The notes: generated from the sequence alone by a model not told the origin. DNA of 64,000 nt from CAWVSB01 sp046710535 (GCA_046710535.1 JBKEHH010000003.1:248001-312000), one strand, 5' to 3'. Shown: positions 26,004 to 35,743, counted from the first letter of the stretch. Translations and numbers: made by a program.

Positions 26004-26915
26004 CTAGCTACCCATAACTTGAGGAAATAAATAATGATCGACCAGCATTACCAAAAACAAGGTCATCAAATAAATCGAGGAATACTTAAAGGTCTCCATC
26101 GGCGCCTGCTTATTATTGCCGCGAACCAGAATGATTGCCCAATATAAAAAGCCTCCACCTAAGACTAGCGCACCAAATAGATAAAGGATGCCCATCATGC
26201 CGACAACAAACGGCAGTAACGACACAATAATCAGTAACACGGCATACAACAGAATATTCAGGCGAGTGAACTTAATACCATGGGTTACCGGTAACATCGG
26301 TATATCTGCCTTGGCATAATCGTCACGGCGATGAATAGCTAACGCCCAAAAGTGTGGCGGCGTCCAAACAAAAATAATAAGTGCTAATAATAAGCCGTGT
26401 GGATCTAGTGAGTTGGTGACTGCTGTCCACCCTAGTAGCGGTGGGGCAGCACCCGCCAGGCCACCAATAACGATATTTTGCGGCGTCGCACGCTTTAAAT
26501 ACATAGTGTAGACAAACGCATAACCAAACAGAGACGCCAAGGTTAACCAAACCGTTAGCTGATTAGTCCATACCGACAAAATTGCTGTACCAGCGACGCC
26601 AAGTACCAAGGCAAAAATAATCGCATCACGGGTAGTTAGCCGGCCTTGTGCGATTGGACGATTTCTCGTCCGCGCCATAACAATGTCAATGCGTCGATCA
26701 ACTAGGTGATTGACAGCAGCAGCTGAGCCCGCACATAACGCAATACCCAAATTGCCAAAAATCAATATCTCCCATGGCACCATTCCCGGCACTGACAAAA
26801 ACATCCCAATGACTGACGTTAGAATCATCAACGCCACCACCACCGGCTTAGTTAATTCTAGGTAGTCGCGCCAGCTAACCGGACTATTTTCTTGTTGTAT
26901 AACCGAGTCGCTCAT
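26004..26915 (-). CDS. ctaB: Protoheme IX farnesyltransferase (heme O synthase)
   Basis: The 303-residue integral membrane prenyltransferase adds a farnesyl group to heme b, giving heme O. The Asp-rich UbiA motif NHLVDRRIDIVMARTRNRP (about 69-87) and the second loop WTPPHFWALAIHRRDDYAKA are both intact, with about nine membrane segments. It overlaps ctaA by four bases (ATGA), so the two enzymes of heme A synthesis are coupled. Confidence 0.96.
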   Translation of the reverse strand: MSDSVIQQENSPVSWRDYLELTKPVVVALMILTSVIGMFLSVPGMVPWEILIFGNLGIALCAGSAAAVNHLVDRRIDIVMARTRNRPIAQGRLTTRDAIIFALVLGVAGTAILSVWTNQLTVWLTLASLFGYAFVYTMYLKRATPQNIVIGGLAGAAPPLLGWTAVTNSLDPHGLLLALIIFVWTPPHFWALAIHRRDDYAKADIPMLPVTHGIKFTRLNILLYAVLLIIVSLLPFVVGMMGILYLFGALVLGGGFLYWAIILVRGNNKQAPMETFKYSSIYLMTLFLVMLVDHYLFPQVMGS

Positions 26916-27958
26916 TTGGAATCTCTTTGCTCTGTCGCCATATTTAAATCTTTCGCCGCATACAGCCTATACAGCACAGTTACCATAGTAATAAGCAACG
27001 TGGCACCAATGATGTTATGTGCTACTGCCACCGATATGGGAAAATTAAAGTACACATTGCTGAGACCGAGAACAACCTGCAAGCAAAGCACCGCAACCAA
27101 AACTTTACCCAAATTTGATATGCGGCTGCTTTGCTGGCGCAGCATTGAAAATGACAATAATAATACTGCGATCGTAGTAATAATCGCGCCAACGCGGTGA
27201 CTAAAATGAATTGCTACCCGCGCTTCATTATCGAGAGTTCCACCAAGATAGTTTGGTCCAATATGCTGGGTTAAATTAAAACCGGTTGCAAAGTCCATCG
27301 CCGGTAGCCATTCGTTTTGACAAGTTGGTAAATCTGGGCAGGCAACGTCAGCGTAATTAGCAGTCAGCCAACCGCCCAGCGCTATTTGCAATATGACAAT
27401 AATAAAGCTCGCTATTGCTAAGGGGCGAATGGATTTAGCCCAATCTCGCTCAGCCGAATTTAGTTGCCACGGGTCGTTAGATAATCGCAGCCGCAGCAGC
27501 CAAAGCAATGAAAACGTGGTAAATCCTCCCATCAAATGCGCGGTAACGATTTGTGGCCATAACTTTAACGTCACTGTCCACATGCCAAACATGCCTTGCA
27601 AAATAATGAAGGCTAGCAAAAAAACAGGTAGTTTAATCGGATGACCTTGTTTTCGATTTCTAATCGCAACGCCGGCCAGAACAATAGTAAACAGCCCTAA
27701 GCCAGTCGCTAAATAACGATGCACCATTTCAGGCCACGTTTTATCTAACTCTACCGGAGCATTCGGAAAGGCTTCATTCGCGGTGGTAATTTCATCATGA
27801 GAATTTGGCCATAGCGCATGACCATAACAGCCAGGCCAATCCGGGCAGCCCAAGCCTGCGTCTACTAAACGGGTAAACGCACCTAATACTATTACCGTAA
27901 CTGCGAATGCAACTGCCGCAGTCACAATAGTGTGAGAGGTTTTAAATTTGATACTCAT
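26912..27958 (-). CDS. ctaA: Heme A synthase (COX15/CtaA family)
   Basis: The 348-residue membrane protein oxidises heme O to heme A. It has about eight membrane segments and the family motifs GAFTRLVDAGLGCPDWPGCYG, MVHRYLA and, in the second half, IHFSHRVGAI, whose His residues bind heme. A Cys pair (ADVACPDLPTCQN) lies in the second half. It starts one base into the stop of the upstream gene and overlaps ctaB, so it is tightly embedded in the operon. Confidence 0.95.
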   Translation of the reverse strand: MSIKFKTSHTIVTAAVAFAVTVIVLGAFTRLVDAGLGCPDWPGCYGHALWPNSHDEITTANEAFPNAPVELDKTWPEMVHRYLATGLGLFTIVLAGVAIRNRKQGHPIKLPVFLLAFIILQGMFGMWTVTLKLWPQIVTAHLMGGFTTFSLLWLLRLRLSNDPWQLNSAERDWAKSIRPLAIASFIIVILQIALGGWLTANYADVACPDLPTCQNEWLPAMDFATGFNLTQHIGPNYLGGTLDNEARVAIHFSHRVGAIITTIAVLLLSFSMLRQQSSRISNLGKVLVAVLCLQVVLGLSNVYFNFPISVAVAHNIIGATLLITMVTVLYRLYAAKDLNMATEQRDSK

Positions 27959-28569
27959 TAGCTTTCACCTGATTGCTTAAGTAAAAATTTCAAATCAGAC
28001 AGCAAATCTTTGAGCCCGTTCTGATCGGTATAACTCATCATCACAAATCCCATCGGATCAATAAGAAAATAGGTTTTGCCATCGCGATAATCAACGCCTT
28101 CTACATTACCCAGTAACTGCTCCATTTGTTTATTGTTAACGAAAAAACGTTCTACCTTAGGGTAATCTGCTAATAGCAGTGCTGCGGTTATTGGTGCAAT
28201 ATTTTTTTGATCAGTGAGGTAAAACCGGCGCAAACCATTCATCTGTTTACCCAATGCAGTGTGCATCTGGCGGGTAAAGTATAAAGTGCTCTCACAGCTA
28301 GTATTACAGCCGCCTGCAGCTGGAATTAAAATTGTCCACTTGTGGACACCATCGTTATAAATAAATTCGTTATTGCCTGCGTCATAACCCGTTACTGTTT
28401 CAATGCTGCGTGGTGGCTGAACCAGATCACCTTTATTTGTGGTTGTCTCAGGAATACCAAAGCCAGAGAAATACATAAAGGTAAAAACAAGCAAACCAAC
28501 TATTGGAATAAGCAGTATTAACCACATTTCTAATTTACTGTTATTTACCTTTGTACTTTCGTCACTCAT
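27958..28569 (-). CDS. Oxidase-operon membrane-anchored protein, thioredoxin-like
   Basis: The 203-residue product is counted from ATG 28569. An N-terminal membrane helix (about 15-35, LEMWLILLIPIVGLLVFTF) anchors a periplasmic domain that contains CNTSC, spaced like the Cys pair of SCO proteins, and a late FLIDPMGFVMMSY segment that resembles the end of a thioredoxin-type fold. The gene at the same place in Pseudomonas (between SURF1 and ctaA) is also uncharacterised. I infer a role in metal or thiol handling during oxidase assembly. Confidence 0.7.
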   Translation of the reverse strand: MSDESTKVNNSKLEMWLILLIPIVGLLVFTFMYFSGFGIPETTTNKGDLVQPPRSIETVTGYDAGNNEFIYNDGVHKWTILIPAAGGCNTSCESTLYFTRQMHTALGKQMNGLRRFYLTDQKNIAPITAALLLADYPKVERFFVNNKQMEQLLGNVEGVDYRDGKTYFLIDPMGFVMMSYTDQNGLKDLLSDLKFLLKQSGES

Positions 28570-28576
28570 TACACTA

Positions 28577-29326
28577 TTAATCCTGTTCTTTATCTTTGTG
28601 GCCAAACTTGCCTAAGCCGGTAGCTATATAAAGCCCCACTAAAACTATCGCCATCACAAACCACTGCACCGCGTAACCGGTATGTTTATGTACTGGCACA
28701 TTAACAACCTGCCAATGACGCTGATAGACACCAGGGTTGTCCTCTTTTAGCCTGAGCACATAGGGGAACACGTTACTGCCTAAGCTCGCTGCCATTTTAT
28801 CGACTTCAATAGCCTGAATAACTTTAGGCCAAGCCTGTCCCATTATTTGCTCTGCCAATAAAAATGGCTTGCCCAGGGGGACATAAATCTCTGCTTCTAA
28901 ACTTTGTAAACCGGTGACTTTTTTAAGCACAGGCAGTTCACTCCGATCTAAACTACCCTGCATCCAACCTCTACTAATTAATACGGTTTGATTTGAGTTC
29001 AGATCAAAAAACGGTGTGATTATCTCATAACCAAAACGGGCTCGATACTGCTGGTTATCTAATAAAAATAGCTTCTCGTTATCGTACTCACCCATTAACA
29101 AAACTGAGATATAGGATGCAGCAGACGTCTCATCTAGCTGATCGAGAGTCACTGGAAGTTGAGCCCGCCTATACTGCTCGTTGGCGATAATCTGGCGCTT
29201 TTCTTCGGCCCTATCGAGCTGCCAAAATGCTAGCGTCACCAAAATAGGCAAAAAAAACAGCACGAAGGCGGTCAATTTCCAACCGGGGTTCCATTTAACT
29301 GCTGCCTGAGATTGATTATTCGCCAT
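28577..29326 (-). CDS. SURF1 family cytochrome oxidase assembly protein
   Basis: The 249-residue protein has one membrane helix at each end (about 17-33 and 222-240) and a periplasmic middle part. Conserved SURF1 pieces are FWQLDRAEEKRQI, LLDNQQYRARFGYEIITPF and VLISRGW, with HTGYAVQWFVMA before the last helix. SURF1 helps insert heme A into subunit I. It begins a minus-strand subgroup (SURF1 to sco) and is divergent from the DUF2909 gene with 63 bases between. Confidence 0.92.
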   Translation of the reverse strand: MANNQSQAAVKWNPGWKLTAFVLFFLPILVTLAFWQLDRAEEKRQIIANEQYRRAQLPVTLDQLDETSAASYISVLLMGEYDNEKLFLLDNQQYRARFGYEIITPFFDLNSNQTVLISRGWMQGSLDRSELPVLKKVTGLQSLEAEIYVPLGKPFLLAEQIMGQAWPKVIQAIEVDKMAASLGSNVFPYVLRLKEDNPGVYQRHWQVVNVPVHKHTGYAVQWFVMAIVLVGLYIATGLGKFGHKDKEQD

Positions 29327-29389
29327 ATTCAGTTAAAACTCTCGCTGTTTACATTTATACTGCGGGCCATTATTACTAGGAGTAACACA

Positions 29390-29632
29390 ATGATATTAAA
29401 AATCGCCATCATCGCCCTATTTGTCCTACTGCTAATTAGTCTCTTTAGTAGTTTTTACTTTTTGGCGCAGGACCAAGGTACGACAAAGAGGACTTTGCAT
29501 TCACTGGGAGTTAGAGTAACTCTGGCTGGAGCAATGATGCTGTTGATAGGGTATGGAGTTTACACTGGAGAGATTAGATCTAAAGCTCCTTGGGATGCAA
29601 AACTAGCTGCATCCCAAGAAGTAAACGACTAG
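29390..29632 (+). CDS. DUF2909 twin-transmembrane protein
   Basis: The 80-residue product starts at ATG 29390 behind a strong AGGAG. Two membrane segments (about 4-26 and 47-62) are joined by a charged loop with TTKRTLHSLGVRVTLA, matching the DUF2909 pattern. It lies in the oxidase cluster but on the opposite strand, between coxC and SURF1, as in Pseudomonas. The function is unknown; association with the oxidase is suggested only by the conserved position. Its stop codon lies inside a palindrome shared with coxC. Confidence 0.85.
   Translation: MILKIAIIALFVLLLISLFSSFYFLAQDQGTTKRTLHSLGVRVTLAGAMMLLIGYGVYTGEIRSKAPWDAKLAASQEVND
29589..29618. repeat. Eleven-pair inverted repeat in the end of the DUF2909 gene
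   Basis: CTTGGGATGCA (29589-29599) and TGCATCCCAAG (29608-29618) are perfect complements around an eight-base loop, inside coding sequence. On the minus strand the hairpin lies about 20 bases after the coxC stop and may protect or end that message, though no T run follows. Confidence 0.6.
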
Positions 29633-29639
29633 TCGTTTA
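29622..29639. repeat. Palindrome covering both stop codons of DUF2909 and coxC
   Basis: TAAACGACTAGTCGTTTA is a perfect 18-base palindrome. It contains the TAG of the plus-strand gene (29630-29632) and the TAA of the minus-strand coxC (29639-29637). Confidence 0.7.
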
Positions 29640-30569
29640 GATAATATAAACAAACAAGAATAGACCTACCCATACTACGTCAACAAAGTGCCAGTACCAG
29701 CTAGAAGCTTCAAACCCGAACTGGTCGGTAGAACTGAAGTGACCTTTCCGAACTGAACGCAGCCATTGCACAGACAGCATGATCGCGCCCAAACAAACGT
29801 GAAACCCATGAAAGCCCGTTAGAATGAAGAACGTTGACCCGTAGATACCTGACTCGAGCGTCAACCCAAGATGAACATAAGCTTCATAGTACTCATAAGC
29901 TTGCACTGCAACGAAAGTAAAACCTAAAACTAAAGTAAGACCCAAAAATGCATTGAATTTACCTCGTGCATTATTCTTCATTGCAGTATGGGCAAAGTGA
30001 CAAGTCACACTAGACGTTAATAGCAATAGTGTATTCACCAAAGCTAGCACTAATGGCACTTGCTCTTCTGACGAGTTAAACGTACCAGTATTTGCTTGGA
30101 TCTGATTAGCCACGCCACCAACAGCCTGCTGTGGAGTCGCCTCTGGCGGCCAGCTATATACAAAGCCGTCCCATAACTGCTTGCCAGTTTCAAAATTAGA
30201 GCCTTCTCCAGCCAGCCAAGGGCCCGACAAGTTCCGCACATAAAACAGTACGCCAAAGAAACAGGCAAAAAACATCACTTCTGAAAAGATGAACCAGTAC
30301 ATACCGATTACATAAGAGTGTTTTAGTTGTGCGCTGTTTAGGCCCGCACGATTCTCTTTAATTGCGGTACTAAACCACACAAACAATACCGAACAAAAAC
30401 CTATAAAGCCGGCAATACACAAGTACCAAGACAAGCTGCCATTGCCGCTATCAAAGGTAGCAGCATTAAACCCGCCTGCAGCTCCAACAATCATTATCGC
30501 AACAGTTGTCGCTAACAGCAGTGGAAGCTTGCTTTGTTCTGGCACGTAATAGCTTTGATGCTCTGCCAT
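29637..30569 (-). CDS. coxC: Cytochrome c oxidase subunit III
   Basis: The 310-residue subunit has seven predicted membrane helices and the conserved HSYVIGMYWFIFSEVMFF, WPPEATPQ and TGFHGFHVCLGA segments, and ends with SSWYWHFVDVVWVGLFLFVYI. It stabilises the oxidase core and its proton uptake path. An insert of about 40 residues between helices (LAGEGSNFETGKQLW and VGGVANQIQANTG) is usual in this proteobacterial group. It follows ctaG in the operon. Confidence 0.96.
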   Translation of the reverse strand: MAEHQSYYVPEQSKLPLLLATTVAIMIVGAAGGFNAATFDSGNGSLSWYLCIAGFIGFCSVLFVWFSTAIKENRAGLNSAQLKHSYVIGMYWFIFSEVMFFACFFGVLFYVRNLSGPWLAGEGSNFETGKQLWDGFVYSWPPEATPQQAVGGVANQIQANTGTFNSSEEQVPLVLALVNTLLLLTSSVTCHFAHTAMKNNARGKFNAFLGLTLVLGFTFVAVQAYEYYEAYVHLGLTLESGIYGSTFFILTGFHGFHVCLGAIMLSVQWLRSVRKGHFSSTDQFGFEASSWYWHFVDVVWVGLFLFVYII

Positions 30570-30607
30570 GTTATTTCTCCGTATTCAATTTTCTAACAAA
30601 AAGTTTT

Positions 30608-31156
30608 TTAGTTTGCTGCAACGCGCTCAGTTACATCAAACAAGCTGTATGACAAAGTGATGGTTTTCACATCTTTCGGCAAATCTTGATCCACAATAAA
30701 CTTCAGCGGCATTTCTACCGCTTCACCAGCTTGGAGCATTTGCTGGTTAAAGCAAAAACATTCCGTTTTGTGAAAGTATTCTGCTGCCTTTAATGGCATA
30801 ACACTAGGAATAGCCTGACCAATCATAAAAGCGTCAGTTGGGTTTTTAGCTAAAAACACTGTCTCTTCTAAAGCCCCGGGGTGCACCCGCACAGTACTTT
30901 TGCTGGGGCCGAATTCCCATGTCATGCCGTCATTATTGGTGGCAATAAATTGCACCTTAATGGTTCTAGTTTCGTCAACCACCACGTCAACTGCGGTATA
31001 TGCCTTGGTTTGAGTCTTGCCGTTTAAACCAGTTATTTCGCAGAACACGTCGTATAAAGGCACTAGCGCAAAGGCAAAACCAAACATCCCGACCGCTAAT
31101 AGCGAGAGTTTACCAACGAGGCGCCCAACAGACTGCTCCTGGATATCTTCTGACAT
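30608..31156 (-). CDS. ctaG: Cytochrome c oxidase assembly protein CtaG (Cox11)
   Basis: The 182-residue protein has one N-terminal membrane helix (about 14-36) with the conserved GFAFALVPLYDVFCEITGLNG, then a periplasmic immunoglobulin-like domain. The copper-binding pair is in TECFCFNQQ. It inserts copper into the CuB site of subunit I. It lies between coxA and coxC, the normal order. Confidence 0.95.
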   Translation of the reverse strand: MSEDIQEQSVGRLVGKLSLLAVGMFGFAFALVPLYDVFCEITGLNGKTQTKAYTAVDVVVDETRTIKVQFIATNNDGMTWEFGPSKSTVRVHPGALEETVFLAKNPTDAFMIGQAIPSVMPLKAAEYFHKTECFCFNQQMLQAGEAVEMPLKFIVDQDLPKDVKTITLSYSLFDVTERVAAN

Positions 31157-31183
31157 ATTAATATCTCCGCTTTACAATATTGT

Positions 31184-32746
31184 TTACTTAACTTCTGGCG
31201 GCACACTAAACGTGTGGTATGGAGCTGGCGTGGCAACCGTCCACTCCAAACCTTCAGCACCTTCCCAAACTTGAGGGTCGTCCACTTTTTTACCAGAGAT
31301 GATTGTGCGGATAACAATGAAGATAAATAGTATTTGCGATGCACCATAAATGAAGGCACCGATACTAGACATCATGTTGAAATCAGCAAACTGCAATGCG
31401 TAATCAGGAATACGGCGAGGCATACCAGCCAAACCGACAAAGTGTTGCGGGAAGAAAGTTAAGTTGAAACCAATGAATGAAATCCAGAAGTTTGCTTTAC
31501 CCATTTTCTCGTCGTACATACGACCACACCACTTAGGCAACCAGTAGTACACCGCAGCTGTCATCGAGAATACCGCGCCTGCCACCATTACATAGTGAAA
31601 GTGAGCTACTACAAAATAGGTGTCATGATATTGCTGGTCAGCCGGCGCAATTGCCAGCATCAAGCCGGTAAAGCCACCAATAGTGAACAAGAATACGAAA
31701 CCGATACAGAACAACATTGGCGTCTCGAGTGTAATCGAGCCGCGGAACATTGTGGTAATCCAGTTAAATACCTTAACCGCGGTTGGCACCGCAATCAGCA
31801 TAGTGGCATACATAAAGTACAACTCACCCGCTAATGGCATACCTACTGTGTACATATGGTGAGCCCATACGATAAACGATAGAAACGCAATCGACGCTGT
31901 GGCGTAAACCATAGAGTCGTAACCAAACAATGGCTTGCGCGAAAATGTTGGGATGATTTGAGAAACCACACCAAACGCTGGCAAGATAATGATATATACC
32001 TCTGGATGACCGAAGAACCAGAATACATGCTGGAACAACACAGGATCACCACCACCGGCCGCGCTAAAGAACGACGTACCGAAGTGAATATCGAGCAGCA
32101 TCATGGTTACCGCACCTGCCAATACTGGCATTACAGCAATCAATAGGAATGCAGTGATCACCCAAGTCCATACAAACATTGGCATCTTCATGTAAGTCAT
32201 GCCAGGCGCGCGCATATTCATTACCGTCGCAATAATGTTAATTGAACCCATTATTGACGAAGCACCCATTACGTGAACACCAAAGATAAAAAAGGTGACA
32301 CTTGGTGGCGCGTAAGTAGTTGATAATGGCGCATAGAATGTCCAACCAAAGTTTGGCGCACCACCCTCAACAAATAGTGAGGAGAGAAGCACCGCAAAAG
32401 CAAATGGTAGTAACCAGAAGCTGAGGTTATTCATGCGTGGCAATGCCATATCTGGCGCGCCAATCATCATTGGAATTAGCCAGTTAGCCAAGCCAACGAA
32501 TGACGGCATAATTGCCCCGAACACCATAATCAAACCATGCATAGTCGTCATTTGATTAAAGAAACTTGGTTCAATTAACTGCATACCCGGCTGAAACAAC
32601 TCAGCACGAATAATCATAGCGAAAGCGCCGCCAGTGATAAACATAAGGGCACTAAACCAAAGGTATAATGTTCCAATGTCTTTGTGATTGGTGGTAAAAA
32701 ACCACCTGCTTAAACCCTTAGCAGGGCCATGATGAAGTTCACCCAT
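31184..32746 (-). CDS. coxA: Cytochrome c oxidase subunit I (aa3 type)
   Basis: The 520-residue catalytic subunit holds heme a and the heme a3-CuB centre. The His for heme a lies in TMHGLIMVFG. The CuB region FWFFGHPEVYIIILPAFG carries the cross-linked His-Tyr pair and the Glu (HPEVY) of the D proton channel. VWAHHMYTVGM gives two more CuB histidines, and VAHFHYVMV the heme a3 and heme a histidines. All core residues are present. It starts two bases after the coxB stop. Confidence 0.98.
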   Translation of the reverse strand: MGELHHGPAKGLSRWFFTTNHKDIGTLYLWFSALMFITGGAFAMIIRAELFQPGMQLIEPSFFNQMTTMHGLIMVFGAIMPSFVGLANWLIPMMIGAPDMALPRMNNLSFWLLPFAFAVLLSSLFVEGGAPNFGWTFYAPLSTTYAPPSVTFFIFGVHVMGASSIMGSINIIATVMNMRAPGMTYMKMPMFVWTWVITAFLLIAVMPVLAGAVTMMLLDIHFGTSFFSAAGGGDPVLFQHVFWFFGHPEVYIIILPAFGVVSQIIPTFSRKPLFGYDSMVYATASIAFLSFIVWAHHMYTVGMPLAGELYFMYATMLIAVPTAVKVFNWITTMFRGSITLETPMLFCIGFVFLFTIGGFTGLMLAIAPADQQYHDTYFVVAHFHYVMVAGAVFSMTAAVYYWLPKWCGRMYDEKMGKANFWISFIGFNLTFFPQHFVGLAGMPRRIPDYALQFADFNMMSSIGAFIYGASQILFIFIVIRTIISGKKVDDPQVWEGAEGLEWTVATPAPYHTFSVPPEVK

Positions 32747-32748
32747 TA

Positions 32749-33909
32749 CTATTGGCCTTTCTTGTAGTTGAATACGTCGATAGCTTGCACGCTATCACCC
32801 ATGTTGTTGCCAAACGAATTACGTGAATAAGTAATTACGGCGGCTAAATCTAAATCGTTAAGCTGCGCGCCAAAGGCCTGCATTGCAGATCCCGGAACAC
32901 CATTGACCATCAGTGCAATATTAGTAGCCTGATCACCTAATGGATAAGAAGAACCGGCAAGTACTTTACCAACGCCGCCTTCTCCGTTAGCACCGTGACA
33001 AGCTAAACAATTCTTTTGATAAACCCCTTCACCGCGCTCTACCAGCTCTGGCAAAGACAATGTCAAAGCCATCAAGTCTTTCAGCTCCGCTGCGCCAGCT
33101 CGTTTTTCAGCCAGCCAAGCGTTGAACTCTTCTTCGCTGGTGACGTTAACAACGATTGGCATAAAGCCATGACTTTTGCCACAAAGCTCAGCACATTGGC
33201 CGCGATAAGTTCCCTCTACTAGCGGTGTCGCATGCATCTCGTTAACAAAGCCAGGAATAGCATCTTTTTTAACCGCTAGATCAGGCACCCACCACGAGTG
33301 GATAACATCATTGGCTGTAACCAAGAAACGTGCTTTTTTACCTACCGGTAAGTACATTGGCTCATCTACTTCTAACAAGTAGTTTTCGCCTCTGGGCGCA
33401 CGGCCATAAATTTCGTCTTGGCTGGTCGCCAAATTACTAAAGAAAGCGACATTCTCGCCATCTTCAGTAAGATATTCATATTTCCACTTCCACTGATAAC
33501 CGGTGATTAAAATATCTAGGTCAGCATCTTCAGTATCGTAAATGTCGATCATTGTCTTAGTGGCGGGGAAAGCCATAATGATCAAAATAACCGCAGGAAC
33601 AACAGTCCAGCTGATTTCTGCCGTCAAATTTTCATGAAAATTTGCCGACACAGCGCCGTTAGATTTCCGATACGCATAAATAGAATAAAATAAGTAAGCA
33701 AACGTAAATATACCTGTCACTACGCAGATATAAAATATCAGCATGTGTAGGTCATAAATGTCTTTGCCTATGGCGGTAATGCTCTCTGGCATATTTGTTT
33801 GCCAGCGTTCCGCTTCTGCATAAGCTGCACTACTCATACCCACCATTGCCGAAAGGCCAAGGACGGGGAAAAGCACTAGCTGCCTAAGCCGCTTTGCTCG
33901 TAAGGACAT
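32749..33909 (-). CDS. coxB: Cytochrome c oxidase subunit II fused to cytochrome c
   Basis: The 386-residue product from ATG 33909 has a signal peptide, two membrane helices, the aromatic electron-entry segment and the CuA domain. The CuA ligands are in DVIHSWWVPDL and GQCAELCGKSHGFMPI. A C-terminal cytochrome c domain follows (about 290-386) with heme site CLACH, as in caa3-type oxidases. ATG 33909 has GGAG ten bases upstream; a start at 33942 is less likely. It is the first gene of the operon and has a long leader. Confidence 0.96.
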   Translation of the reverse strand: MSLRAKRLRQLVLFPVLGLSAMVGMSSAAYAEAERWQTNMPESITAIGKDIYDLHMLIFYICVVTGIFTFAYLFYSIYAYRKSNGAVSANFHENLTAEISWTVVPAVILIIMAFPATKTMIDIYDTEDADLDILITGYQWKWKYEYLTEDGENVAFFSNLATSQDEIYGRAPRGENYLLEVDEPMYLPVGKKARFLVTANDVIHSWWVPDLAVKKDAIPGFVNEMHATPLVEGTYRGQCAELCGKSHGFMPIVVNVTSEEEFNAWLAEKRAGAAELKDLMALTLSLPELVERGEGVYQKNCLACHGANGEGGVGKVLAGSSYPLGDQATNIALMVNGVPGSAMQAFGAQLNDLDLAAVITYSRNSFGNNMGDSVQAIDVFNYKKGQ

Positions 33910-34225
33910 ACTCACAGATCTCCAAGTTACGTTTTCTAACACTCAAATTCACATTCCATACATTAACTACGCACCTAGGCGCAGGCCAGACTAGATTTGA
34001 GCTACTATTTAATTTTCTTGCTTCTTTATCAGAAACACCTAAATATTTACCGGCCACAATATGTAGTGGATAAAGCCTCAACTAGCCACTATTTGTTGTG
34101 CTTAGGCTAGTCACGCTCCCTTTTGGGGTGCGACAATGGGCCACAAGTATAGCAAACCCCTATGTGATAACGCTATATAACTTATAGGTATAAGCACTAT
34201 TAAATGCAGGTAGCCCACTAAAGCT
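33910..34225. other. Divergent intergenic region between coxB and dinF
   Basis: This 316-base region holds no gene. On the minus strand a good -10 box, TATACT (34151-34146), without a clear -35, would give a coxB leader of about 230 bases. That leader contains an imperfect hairpin around CACCCCAAAAGGGAGCGTG (34108-34126). Confidence 0.35.
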
Positions 34226-35125
34226 ATGCACAAAAGTAAAACGCTACACCAAGATATTTGGTCGTTTACCTGGCCAATGATACTCACTAATTTATCGATT
34301 CCATTGCTGGGCTTGGTCGATATCGCAATTTTGGGGCACTTGGTTGACGCCCGTTACCTAGGTGCCGTCGCTATTGGTGGATCGGTTATCGGCCTTGTTT
34401 ATTGGGCTTTTAGTTTTTTGCGCATGGGCACCACTAGCTTGTCAGCCCAAGCATTTGGGGCAGGGCAGCAAGACAAAGCTATCAACATCCTACTGCGCGC
34501 CATTAGTATTGGCTTAATGATTGGCCTTGCCATTACGGTGTTATTCCCGCCATTCGTGCCGCATATGGTGGAATTGGTGGGTTACAACACTGAATCGATG
34601 GCCTTGGCCAGCTCATACATCAATATCCGCCTATTGAGCGCACCTGCTGCCCTTATCACCTACGCCATTGTCGGTTGGTTTTTAGGCCAACAAAAACCCA
34701 AAGTACCGCTAATTATATTAGTCGGAACCAATTTCACCAACATAGTACTAGATTGGTTGTTTATTATCGTTCTAGAACTGAACAGCGATGGCGCAGCGAT
34801 TGCCAGCGTAATCGCAGAGTACCTTGGTCTAGTTTTAGGTATTGGCTGCCTGTTTTACTTTAATCCAAAAATATTTAGCTTTTGGAGAGACACCGGACTA
34901 AACAAGCTTGCCGCCTACCAAGAACTAATCAACGTAAACCGCCACCTATTTGTTCGCACTGTCGTGCTACTTCTGGCCTTTATGTTCTTTACCGCCCAAG
35001 GGGCAAGGCAAGGTGACGATGTACTCGCTGCCAATGCTATTTTAATGAATTTACTTTTGGCGGTGGCCTTTGGATTAGACGGTGTAGCGCATGCAGCCGA
35101 AGCACTGATTGGCAAAGCGGTAGGG
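34226..35125 (+). pseudogene. dinF: MATE family exporter DinF, 5' part (split by a mobile element)
   Basis: The first 300 codons of a DinF-type multidrug/oxidation-product exporter are present. They include WPMILTNLSIPLLGLVDIAILG, the family's first helix, and several further membrane segments up to GVAHAAEALIGKAVG. The frame is then interrupted at 35126 by the IS607-like element and ends in element sequence at 35152. The matching 3' part begins at 37985. Joining 35125 to 37985 gives an open frame of 443 residues, the size of E. coli DinF. As it stands the protein lacks its last four or so helices and is probably not functional. Confidence 0.9.
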
Positions 35126-35185
35126 GGTTGCCAGCTGTTGCAAAATATATAGTACTGTATAGAAACACATGGTATTCTATGCGTT

Positions 35186-35743
35186 ATGAAATTAGCTGAT
35201 TACGCAAAAAAACTTGGTATTTCTTATCGGGCGGCATGGAATCAATACAAAGCAGGCACGCTTGGTGTGCCTGCTCGACAACTTGAAACTGGCACAATCA
35301 TTGTTGATCTACCAGAGCGCCCCAACAAGGTCGTAATATATTCCAGAGTTTCAAGCCATGATCAAAAGTCGGACTTGTTGGGGCAACTAGAGCGCTGCTC
35401 GAAGTTTGCCAAAAAGATAAAACTTCCCGTTCACGATGTTATTTCTGAGGTTGGCTCAGGAATGAATGGTAAGAGGAAAAAACTGTTAAGGGTTTTAGCT
35501 GATCCAGATGTAACGCATATTATTGTTGAGCATAGAGATCGATTTATGAGGTTTGGTAGTGAGTATGTTGAATCTTCATTGAGTGCTAGAGGCGCGAAAC
35601 TTATTATTATTGACGACTCCGAGCTAGATGATGATTTAGTGCAGGACATGGTGTCTGTTCTCACATCATTTTGCGCTAGGTTATACGGCAAAAGGTCGGC
35701 AAGAAATAGAGCAAAAAAAATGCTGGAGGCTGGAAGTGGCTAA
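35186..35743 (+). CDS. IS607-type serine recombinase (TnpA)
   Basis: The 185-residue protein has an N-terminal MerR-like helix-turn-helix (about 1-45, KLADYAKKLGISYRAAWNQY) before the catalytic domain, the reversed order characteristic of IS607 transposases. The nucleophilic Ser is in IYSRVSSHDQK (about 53-63), followed by GQLERC, the VGSGMNGKRKKL segment and VEHRDRFMRFG with the catalytic arginines. A C-terminal helical tail is typical. It should move the element through a circular intermediate. All visible catalytic residues are intact, so the element may still be active. Confidence 0.9.
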   Translation: MKLADYAKKLGISYRAAWNQYKAGTLGVPARQLETGTIIVDLPERPNKVVIYSRVSSHDQKSDLLGQLERCSKFAKKIKLPVHDVISEVGSGMNGKRKKLLRVLADPDVTHIIVEHRDRFMRFGSEYVESSLSARGAKLIIIDDSELDDDLVQDMVSVLTSFCARLYGKRSARNRAKKMLEAGSG

